5,770 bases of DNA from Candidatus Stercoripulliclostridium merdigallinarum (lineage in GTDB: Bacteria; Bacillota; Clostridia; Christensenellales; DTU072): assembly GCA_018714575.1 (NCBI GenBank), contig DVNF01000064.1, positions 1 to 5,770 of the forward strand, given 5' to 3'. Within the stretch, counting starts at the first letter, position 1. Each line of letters opens with the position of its first letter. The position numbers and the translations under genes are program-made. The notes under the pieces are model-generated. The model saw only the letters and a list, made by a program, of their open reading frames with translations, did not search any database and was not told the DNA's origin. Positions 1 to 5,149 of the stretch are shown here, piece by piece.

Positions 1-249
1 GTCCTGCCGATAGAAACAAAGAACACTCTTTCGCGGGAAGAAATGAGTGAAACGTTGGACTATGCCGCAAAAATGGCGGCTGAAGCCGTCAAAGAAATAG
101 CGTCGGGCGTAAACTCGCGCGAGCCGCTGAAAGGCGAATGCGTTCGCTGCGGCTATCGTGAGATCTGCGCGGGACGAATAGACAGGGAACGCGAATTTAC
201 TACGACGGCTTTGCCGTACGCTCCGTCAGAAAGCAAGGAGGAAGAATAA
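1..249 (+). CDS. addB: AddB, ATP-dependent helicase/nuclease subunit B (3' end only)
   Basis: The reading frame is open from base 1 to TAA at 247-249, giving the last 82 residues of a longer protein. The tail carries Cys codons at 139, 148 and 166 in a C-x2-C-x5-C arrangement (ECVRCGYREIC). This matches the C-terminal three of the four cysteines that hold the 4Fe-4S cluster in AddB-type nuclease domains; the fourth and the catalytic residues lie upstream of the window. In the family, AddB is the partner of AddA in the heterodimeric helicase-nuclease that resects double-strand breaks for RecA loading, and in Bacillus subtilis it carries Chi recognition. The following gene is a full addA beginning 2 nt after the stop, which strongly supports the call. 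The last codons contain the addA ribosome binding site, so the two are probably translationally coupled. The 5' end is outside the window; the ATG at 43 is internal, not the start. Confidence 0.9.
   Translation, partial: VLPIETKNTLSREEMSETLDYAAKMAAEAVKEIASGVNSREPLKGECVRCGYREICAGRIDREREFTTTALPYAPSESKEEE
235..241 (+). promoter_or_regulatory. Ribosome binding site of addA inside the addB 3' end
   Basis: AAGGAGG lies 10 nt upstream of the ATG at 252, within the last codons of addB. This near-perfect Shine-Dalgarno fixes the addA start and implies translation is linked to addB. Confidence 0.85.
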
Positions 250-251
250 AA

Positions 252-3200
252 ATGGATCTGGATTGGAAACGGAGCGGACAGGATAAAGCTTTGGAATTTA
301 CGGACGGCAATATGTTGGTGTCGGCTTCGGCAGGCTCCGGCAAAACTACCGTCATGGTCGAGAAAATCAAAAGATATATCGCGGCGGGCGGTTCGCTGAA
401 AAGGTTGGTAGTCGTCACCTTTACCCGTGCTTCCGCCGAGGATATGAGGGAAAAAATAGAGATAGAATTGAAAGAGCTGATCCGCAGGACGGGCGAGGAA
501 CGCTATAAAAACGAACTGCGCGCGCTGCCGATCGCGTATATCGGAACCGTAGACTCCTTGTGTTCGTCGATTTATAAAAAATACTTCGAGGACGTCGGCG
601 GTCCGCCCTCGTTCAAGGTGCTGGAGGAGGACGAGTCGCGCGAACTCCTTCGTGAAGCTTCCGACACGGTATTGGAACTGAAATTGGCTACGGGCGACGC
701 GAACTTCGCCGAGTTTTTGCATCACTATGCCGGGATAGATCCGGCGGAAGGCTTCTTTAACACGGTTTCCGACGTGTTTTCGTATCTGGACACCAGGCGC
801 GACCCGGAAGAGTTTTTGAAAAAAGCCTACGAAAACGCCGGCTTACCCTTTGACGAAAGCCCTGCGGTAAAGTACCTGACCGGCACGCTAAAGGATAAGA
901 TCGCGGCGTATCTATCGGAATTACCGTATCATTACGAACGCGCGGAAACGGCTGCGGCGGGCAGAAGGGAATCGTTAAAGAACATTTTGTCCTATTACGA
1001 AACGGCGCTGAGACCTTTTTTAAAGGCGGGAGTAAAGGAATTGTACGATTTGGTGAACGCCTTTAAAACGCAAAGGCGCCCCGGTACTTCCGACAAGTAT
1101 TCCGCCGCGGAAAATGAAAGCTTAAAGACGGTTTCATTGTATATCGGCAGATTAAACGACCTGATTAAGGACGCCAAAACCGTGTTTACAGACTACGAAA
1201 CGGCGAGATCGGACGAGGCTGCGGTCATGACGGACATAAAAACCGTGCTGGAGTCCGTCCGCGAAGTGTCGGAGAAATATTACGAGCTGAAACTGAAAGA
1301 GGGCGCATTCGATTTTTCCGACGTCGAACGCCTGGCGTTGAAAATATTATCGGATCCCGAAAGGGCGCGGGAGTTTTCCGACGACGTCGATTACATATTC
1401 TTTGACGAATATCAGGACATAAACCCGTTGCAGGAAGCTATCATAAACGCAATTTCGAAAGACAACGTCTTTATGGTCGGTGACGTAAAGCAATCGATTT
1501 ACCGTTTCCGTCACGCGGAGCCGAAGCTGTTTTTAAAACGCTACGGCGAGTATGCGGAGGGTAGATCGGGTAAAAACGTACCGCTGAACATGAACTTCCG
1601 TTCCTCACAGCCGATATTGGATTTTTCCGACAGAATTTTTTCAAAGATCATGACTCCGACGTTCGGAGGCGTGGATTACGATTCGGAAGCCAGGTTCAAC
1701 GAAGCCGGACTTGAAATACCGCCGCTTTCCTTTAAACCTGTGGAAGTCAGATTTTTTGAAAAGCCGAAAAAGGCGGATCCCGTGCTTCCGCCGTTTTACA
1801 GGATAGCCGAAGGCGATACCGTAAAGGAAAGCCGCGATCCCGAAGCGGAGTATATCGCGGACGATATATTGCAATCGGTCGGTCACGAAGAGATCCCCGC
1901 AAAGGGCGGTTTCCGAAAGATGAGATTTTCCGATATAGCCGTGTTGGTACGCGATAAAAACACGGCGGCGCGCTTTGCCGCGGAGTTCGAAAAGCGCGGT
2001 ATTCCTTACGACGCGGAGTTTCCGTCGTTGGCGGATACGGGGGATATAGTCCGACTGACCGCGTTTTTAAAGGTCATAGACAACCCTTATCAGGATTTCC
2101 CGTTGGCGGCGGCGATGAGCAGCGCGGAAGGCGGCTTTAGCGAATCGGAGCTGTACGAACTGTCGCGTTCGGGCGAAGGCAAATTCTTTTACGAGCGCGC
2201 ATACAGCGCGCCGCAATCCGCAGTAAAGGAAAAATTCGACCGTTTTATGGCTGATATAGCGCGCTACAGAAAGCTGGCGGCGGTAACCGACGTGCCGACG
2301 TTGATAAACGCCATAGCCGCCGAACGCGGGTTCATAACCGCAATGGCGTCCTCGCCCAAAAGGCTGAGTTATTATAACGCGTACCTGAAGCATATTTCCA
2401 CGCGCGAAGCGTCGTCGGAGCTGGGCAGATTTTTGAAATGGACGGACAGCGAAGAAGTGGCTCCGAAAACCACGGGGAGCGGGCAGGGGGTTTCGATACT
2501 GACCATTCATAAGTCCAAAGGTCTGGAGTTCCCGTCCGTATATCTGCCGGCGACGGAAAGGACTTTCAGGCAGAACGCCAAAAAGCAAAAGACCGTGCCC
2601 GACGGCGAATTGGGACTGGGCTTAAACGTGTTCGACGACGATTCCGGAACGGCTACGCGCACGTTGAACGGCATAGCCATCGAAAGAAAGACTATATTCG
2701 AGGAAAAGCAAGAGGAATCCCGACTGATGTACGTGGCAATGACCAGGGCGCGCTACAGACTGCGCGTTACGGGCATGCAACCCGCGCGGGAACGCGACGT
2801 GACTTATCCGGAAGAAGCCGTCAGCATGCGCCAATGGATAAAGATGGCGGCGGCGGACGACGCCGTGTTGGAAGGCTTGGTCACGGTGTGCGACTGCGGC
2901 GAGGTCACAGAGGAAGTAAAGCCGATAGAAATACCCGATTCCCCCGAACCCGAAATTTCCTTTTTCGAATATCCTTACGCCGCGGCGTGCAAAGTCGCGA
3001 ACAAATACACCGTAACCGCGCTGAATACCGCAAAAGAACAGGAACGCGACGCGGAAGAAGGACAACATACGCCAAGTTTAGGAGCCCAAGAAGCGGAAAC
3101 GGGTATCCTTTTTCATAAGATAATGGAAAAGGTAGACCTCTCGGCAAGAGGTATCGAAGCTTGTGAAAGGGAATTAGTGCGTTTGAAAGAGGAAGGGATA

Positions 3201-3566
3201 GACGTTTCGGGTATGACGGGGGAAACGTTAAACAGGATACTGTCGCTATCGGTATTCGACGGAGTCGGAAACGCCACGGTTTTACGCGAAAAAGAATTTA
3301 TATATTACGTCCCCGCGAACGAGGTGTTGGACACGGAATGTACCGATCCCATATTGGTGCAAGGCGTGATCGACCTTGCTATCATAGGCGAAGCCGGGAC
3401 CGTTTTAGTAGATTACAAAGTATCGGGAGCGTCGCACGAAACGTTAAAAAGCCGTTATTCGAAACAGCTGGAATTATATTCCAAAGCTTTGTACGAAGCT
3501 ACCGGGAAATATCCGGACAAGCGCTATATCGTGCTGATAAACAGGGGAGAAGCGTTGGAAATTTAA
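252..3566 (+). CDS. addA: AddA, ATP-dependent helicase/nuclease subunit A
   Basis: Complete 1104-residue UvrD-like superfamily 1 helicase fused to a RecB-type nuclease. Visible helicase motifs: Q motif (Q10), Walker A ASAGSGKT around residues 25-32, motif Ia VVVTFTRASAEDM, TVDSLC at about 99-104, Walker B DEYQD (385-389), motif III GDVKQSIYRFR (410-420), motif IV LNMNFRS (445-451), motif V TIHKSKGLEF (751-760) and motif VI RLMYVAMTRAR (824-834). The C-terminal nuclease has H955 (GILFHK), D1041 (GVID), D1054-Y-K1056 and QLELY (1072-1076), so its catalytic set appears intact. With AddB it unwinds and degrades broken DNA ends in the cytoplasm and loads RecA at 3' tails. The ATG at 252 is chosen from the AAGGAGG at 235-241 and the normal distance to Walker A. 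At 1104 residues it is somewhat shorter than Bacillus subtilis AddA (about 1230). It is co-transcribed with addB. Confidence 0.97.
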   Translation: MDLDWKRSGQDKALEFTDGNMLVSASAGSGKTTVMVEKIKRYIAAGGSLKRLVVVTFTRASAEDMREKIEIELKELIRRTGEERYKNELRALPIAYIGTVDSLCSSIYKKYFEDVGGPPSFKVLEEDESRELLREASDTVLELKLATGDANFAEFLHHYAGIDPAEGFFNTVSDVFSYLDTRRDPEEFLKKAYENAGLPFDESPAVKYLTGTLKDKIAAYLSELPYHYERAETAAAGRRESLKNILSYYETALRPFLKAGVKELYDLVNAFKTQRRPGTSDKYSAAENESLKTVSLYIGRLNDLIKDAKTVFTDYETARSDEAAVMTDIKTVLESVREVSEKYYELKLKEGAFDFSDVERLALKILSDPERAREFSDDVDYIFFDEYQDINPLQEAIINAISKDNVFMVGDVKQSIYRFRHAEPKLFLKRYGEYAEGRSGKNVPLNMNFRSSQPILDFSDRIFSKIMTPTFGGVDYDSEARFNEAGLEIPPLSFKPVEVRFFEKPKKADPVLPPFYRIAEGDTVKESRDPEAEYIADDILQSVGHEEIPAKGGFRKMRFSDIAVLVRDKNTAARFAAEFEKRGIPYDAEFPSLADTGDIVRLTAFLKVIDNPYQDFPLAAAMSSAEGGFSESELYELSRSGEGKFFYERAYSAPQSAVKEKFDRFMADIARYRKLAAVTDVPTLINAIAAERGFITAMASSPKRLSYYNAYLKHISTREASSELGRFLKWTDSEEVAPKTTGSGQGVSILTIHKSKGLEFPSVYLPATERTFRQNAKKQKTVPDGELGLGLNVFDDDSGTATRTLNGIAIERKTIFEEKQEESRLMYVAMTRARYRLRVTGMQPARERDVTYPEEAVSMRQWIKMAAADDAVLEGLVTVCDCGEVTEEVKPIEIPDSPEPEISFFEYPYAAACKVANKYTVTALNTAKEQERDAEEGQHTPSLGAQEAETGILFHKIMEKVDLSARGIEACERELVRLKEEGIDVSGMTGETLNRILSLSVFDGVGNATVLREKEFIYYVPANEVLDTECTDPILVQGVIDLAIIGEAGTVLVDYKVSGASHETLKSRYSKQLELYSKALYEATGKYPDKRYIVLINRGEALEI

Positions 3567-3616
3567 GTTATTTTACCGCTGCGCGTGAAAAGTATGCGTG
3601 CGGAAAGTCGGTTGAA

Positions 3617-3644
3617 AAGCGAAAAAAGGGCTTAAACGTCGCTT
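3617..3644 (+). other. Weak 6-bp inverted repeat after addA
   Basis: AAGCGA (3617-3622) can pair with TCGCTT (3639-3644) across a 16-nt loop, followed by ATTT. It may contribute to ending the addBA transcript but lacks a real U-tract. Function is uncertain. Confidence 0.2.
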
Positions 3645-3648
3645 ATTT

Positions 3649-3676
3649 ACGCGCGCGTTGCGGCGTAACGCGGCGT
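3649..3676 (+). terminator. GC-rich hairpin downstream of addA, possible terminator
   Basis: CGCGTT (3654-3659) pairs with AACGCG (3667-3672) around a 7-nt loop. The stem is extended by ACGC (3649-3652) with GCGT (3673-3676) past one bulged G, about 10 bp in all. The bases after it are AT-rich (GCGTATTTAATATATAAT) rather than a run of T, so it is at best an imperfect intrinsic terminator for addBA. It is the only strong stem in the 206-nt gap after addA, and the next gene has its own promoter just downstream, so a transcript end here would make sense. Confidence 0.35.
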
Positions 3677-3694
3677 GCGTATTTAATATATAAT

Positions 3695-3750
3695 ATAAAA
3701 AAATAAAAAAGGGTTGCAAAATGCCTGAAAAGCATATATAATAATTCTAT
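3695..3750 (+). promoter_or_regulatory. Strong housekeeping (sigma-A/sigma-70) promoter for the membrane protein gene
   Basis: The -35 box TTGCAA (3714-3719) and a perfect -10 box TATAAT (3737-3742) are separated by exactly 17 bp. An A-rich stretch at about 3695-3710 lies directly upstream of the -35, where an UP element would sit. Transcription should start near 3749, giving a leader of about 24 nt before the ATG at 3773. A small inverted repeat, ATGC (3721-3724) and GCAT (3732-3735), lies in the spacer and could be a minor operator, but it is too short to claim. A second TATAAT at 3689-3694 has no acceptable -35 partner. Confidence 0.8.
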
Positions 3751-3760
3751 ACTCTAGCTT

Positions 3761-3769
3761 AGGAGAAGG
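3761..3769 (+). promoter_or_regulatory. Ribosome binding site of the 388-residue membrane protein gene
   Basis: AGGAGAAGG, whose AGGAG core at 3761-3765 ends 7 nt before the ATG at 3773. It supports this start, which also gives a short N-terminal stretch followed directly by the first membrane segment. Confidence 0.8.
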
Positions 3770-3772
3770 GTC

Positions 3773-4939
3773 ATGGAATTTATCGATAAAATTCAACAAT
3801 TCCTAATCGAAACTGCGGATTTTGCAAAAGTCGGTCCGCATGCCAGCCCCGCGCTGTTTGTCATCGTCGTTTCCGCGGCGCTGATCATAGTGTGCGGATT
3901 GATCGCGTTGGGCTTTAGGGCGTCTTCGAAAGGGAACAAGATCAAAAAGCACTTAGAGGATACTACGGCTTATCTGGAAGCTACCGGCGAGATCGACGTC
4001 GACAACGTCGAAGGGCTGAACGAAAAGATCCAGGACAAGAATATGCCGAACACCGTAAAGCGCGGCTGGGGCAATTTCCTGGAACAACAAACCGGTTATC
4101 CGTCCGATTATATATCCGAAGCCGAAACCTTCGGGGACAAAAAGACCAACTCCGATTTCAAAGGCGGCAACGGCTTTGTTACCGGAATGGGAGTATTGAT
4201 CTCGTTGATCGCGGCGGCGGTAGGCGCCGTAGGTTATTGGGACAGAGTGGCAAACACCAACCTGGAGGATCTGGGCAACGATTTCATTTTGGGCGTATGC
4301 CAGATGATCTTGCCGTTCCTGTTCTGCCTCGTCGTGCCGCTGGGCGTGACCTTGGTGGTGAGCGCAGTTATCAAGGGCTTGAATTCCTCTCTTAGAAAAA
4401 AGACTATCGCCGCATTCCGTAAGTTCACCGAAACTTTGGATGCCAACGTAGTGATATTCCGTGAACCCGAAAACGAATTCATAGCCGAAAATATCGAAGA
4501 GATCAACGCCGCTATCGACGACATAATCGCCGGGAAGCTGGGCGATTCCGAGATCATGGAAATCGTTACACCGCCCGCAGTACCCGAAGAAAGCGTCGTA
4601 GAGGAAGCTCCGGCGCCCGCGCCGTTGCCGGTCGAAGAAGCCGCGGCAGCGGAAGAACCCGCGCCCGCGGAAGAAGCTCCGACGCTGACTCCCGAAGCCA
4701 AAGCGAGATTGGACGCTTTGCTACAGTTGGTGCGCATATGCGACAGCGCTTCGATGGATCCGAACATTACGATAGAACAATTGGAGGAAATCGCGATCTA
4801 CCTTGACAACACGAAGGACGATCCGCGTTACGACTTCCAACCCGTCGAGATCGAATATCTGATGCGTTGTTACTTTATACTGCAAGCCAGGTATTTTGAA
4901 ATGATCGGAAGACCCGATCTTATCAAACCGATAGACTAA
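3773..4939 (+). CDS. Unrecognised three-TM membrane protein with Ala/Pro/Glu linker and C-terminal domain
   Basis: 388 residues of unrecognised family. A short polar N-terminus is followed by a hydrophobic segment at about 27-48 and a basic edge (SSKGNKIKK), which suggests N-terminus out. A soluble stretch (about 50-133) follows, with an amphipathic or charged first half. A second hydrophobic segment lies at about 135-156 and a third at about 171-200, separated by some 15 residues; a basic edge (SSLRKK) then places the C-terminal half in the cytoplasm. After an acidic, helical-looking stretch (about 204-263) comes a low-complexity Ala/Pro/Glu linker (about 266-303), then a compact soluble domain (about 305-388), predicted mostly helical, with YFILQARYFE near its end. 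There is no cleavable signal peptide. Topology and loop sizes recall ExbB/TolQ/MotA-type channel subunits, but I see no convincing family motif, so this is only a resemblance. It has its own strong promoter; the next gene is corA-like, which makes a transport or envelope role possible but unproven. Confidence 0.85.
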   Translation: MEFIDKIQQFLIETADFAKVGPHASPALFVIVVSAALIIVCGLIALGFRASSKGNKIKKHLEDTTAYLEATGEIDVDNVEGLNEKIQDKNMPNTVKRGWGNFLEQQTGYPSDYISEAETFGDKKTNSDFKGGNGFVTGMGVLISLIAAAVGAVGYWDRVANTNLEDLGNDFILGVCQMILPFLFCLVVPLGVTLVVSAVIKGLNSSLRKKTIAAFRKFTETLDANVVIFREPENEFIAENIEEINAAIDDIIAGKLGDSEIMEIVTPPAVPEESVVEEAPAPAPLPVEEAAAAEEPAPAEEAPTLTPEAKARLDALLQLVRICDSASMDPNITIEQLEEIAIYLDNTKDDPRYDFQPVEIEYLMRCYFILQARYFEMIGRPDLIKPID

Positions 4940-4964
4940 GCAAGAAAGCAAAATAGTAAAAGAA

Positions 4965-4985
4965 AAAAAGTAAAAAGTAAAAAGT
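4965..4985 (+). repeat. Three tandem copies of AAAAAGT
   Basis: Perfect 7-bp units at 4965-4971, 4972-4978 and 4979-4985 follow the stop of the membrane protein gene. Because the unit is not a multiple of three, the TAA formed at each junction (4971, 4978, 4985) falls in a different frame, so stops occur in all three forward frames. The tract is A-rich and lies directly upstream of the AAAGGA at 4986-4991. It could act as an unstructured spacer, an UP-like element, or a slippage-prone repeat. Confidence 0.7.
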
Positions 4986-4997
4986 AAAGGACGAAAA

Positions 4998-5051
4998 ATG
5001 GACGACCCTTACAGTTGTAAGAAAATAACTATAACCGTTACGCAAAGTTAA
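4998..5051 (+). CDS. Possible 17-codon leader peptide upstream of corA
   Basis: ATG at 4998 opens a 17-codon frame (MDDPYSCKKITITVTQS) ending in TAA at 5049-5051. A plausible ribosome binding site, AAAGGA (4986-4991), is 6 nt upstream. The stop codon touches the AGCTGC segment that can pair with the corA terminator region, the position expected of a regulatory leader peptide. The early Asp-Asp-Pro recalls the acidic/proline start of MgtL in Salmonella, where such residues destabilise translating ribosomes at low Mg2+; that parallel is inference. A candidate promoter inside this frame (5008-5035), if used, would make the frame untranslated. A chance ORF of this size is quite possible. Confidence 0.35.
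   Translation: MDDPYSCKKITITVTQS
5008..5035 (+). promoter_or_regulatory. Candidate promoter for the corA leader
   Basis: CTTACA (5008-5013, 4 of 6 matches to TTGACA) and TATAAC (5030-5035, 5 of 6 matches to TATAAT) are spaced by 16 bp, with an A-rich tract upstream. A start near 5042 would give a leader of about 108 nt containing both hairpins and the terminator. The alternative is that corA is reached by transcription from the 3714-3742 promoter through the membrane protein gene. No better promoter was found between 4940 and 5098. Confidence 0.4.
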
Positions 5052-5059
5052 GCTGCATA

Positions 5060-5079
5060 GCCGCCCTCGACGGGGCGGC
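5060..5079 (+). other. GC-rich hairpin in the corA leader
   Basis: A 7-bp stem, GCCGCCC (5060-5066) with GGGCGGC (5073-5079), has a 6-nt loop TCGACG. It has no T-run after it, so it is not a terminator. It is either an aptamer arm or the anti-antiterminator, because it locks up part of CCCTCG (5064-5069), which could otherwise attack the terminator stem. Confidence 0.7.
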
Positions 5080-5097
5080 GGACCCTTACGTACTTCC

Positions 5098-5131
5098 CGA
5101 GGGACGCAGCTATATGCGTCCCTCGTTTTTT
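5098..5131 (+). terminator. Intrinsic terminator immediately upstream of corA
   Basis: A perfect 11-bp stem, CGAGGGACGCA (5098-5108) with TGCGTCCCTCG (5115-5125), has a 6-nt loop GCTATA and is followed by six T (5126-5131). It could end the membrane protein transcript. However, it stops only 18 nt before the corA start, so any corA message must cross it, which is typical of a conditional (attenuating) terminator. Confidence 0.92.
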
Positions 5132-5137
5132 GTTCCG

Positions 5138-5144
5138 AAGGAGG
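5138..5144 (+). promoter_or_regulatory. Ribosome binding site fixing the GTG start of the corA-like gene
   Basis: AAGGAGG lies 5 nt before GTG at 5150. There is no in-frame ATG between the terminator and this site, so the GTG start is well supported. Its GAGG could also pair with CCTC (5121-5124) when the terminator is not formed, which is a possible but weak second control. Confidence 0.85.
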
Positions 5145-5149
5145 TACAC

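Larger units (their letters stand above)
5051..5131 (+). ncRNA. Structured corA leader RNA with mutually exclusive folds (putative attenuator)
   Basis: Fold 1: hairpin GCCGCCC (5060-5066) with GGGCGGC (5073-5079), plus the terminator stem 5098-5125. Fold 2: AGCTGC (5051-5056) with GCAGCT (5106-5111) and, nested inside it, CCCTCG (5064-5069) with CGAGGG (5098-5103), which together would break up the terminator's 5' arm. A third option keeps the 5060-5079 hairpin and adds CCCT (5083-5086) with AGGG (5100-5103) inside the AGCTGC/GCAGCT stem, forming a compact three-way junction like a riboswitch aptamer. All pairings were read directly; energies were not computed. The location just before a metal-ion transporter gene suggests control by Mg2+ or another divalent ion. 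I do not recognise it as a known riboswitch class. Confidence 0.45.

Noticed and set aside
153..725. Antisense frame of 190 codons across the addB/addA junction, and similar ones at 2067-2588 and 2622-3068.
   Set aside because: They are opposite strongly conserved helicase motifs in addA, are rich in Arg/Phe/Gln as expected of reverse-complement shadows, and have no promoter or ribosome binding site.
1..3566. A defence-system reading of the helicase-nuclease pair.
   Set aside because: Motif order, the RecB-type nuclease at the C-terminus and the AddB iron-sulfur tail next door identify housekeeping AddAB; no toxin, methylase or CRISPR genes accompany it.
3338..3706. A 122-codon + strand open frame overlapping the addA 3' end and extending into the gap.
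   Set aside because: About two thirds overlaps well-supported addA coding sequence in another frame; its product is Arg-rich as expected for a shifted frame, and no ribosome binding site supports it.
3567..3772. tRNA or small structured RNA in the gap after addA.
   Set aside because: No cloverleaf, T-loop GTTCRA or other recognisable RNA core; only two stems and a promoter are present.
4234..4767. A 177-codon antisense frame opposite the membrane protein gene, rich in Ser/Ala/Gly.
   Set aside because: It arises from the biased codon use of the Ala/Pro/Glu linker and helices on the + strand; no start signals and a low-complexity product.
4940..5149. M-box (ykoK) Mg2+ riboswitch upstream of corA.
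   Set aside because: The region is too short for the usual long M-box with its expression platform, and I cannot find its conserved core segments; the structure seen is smaller and different.
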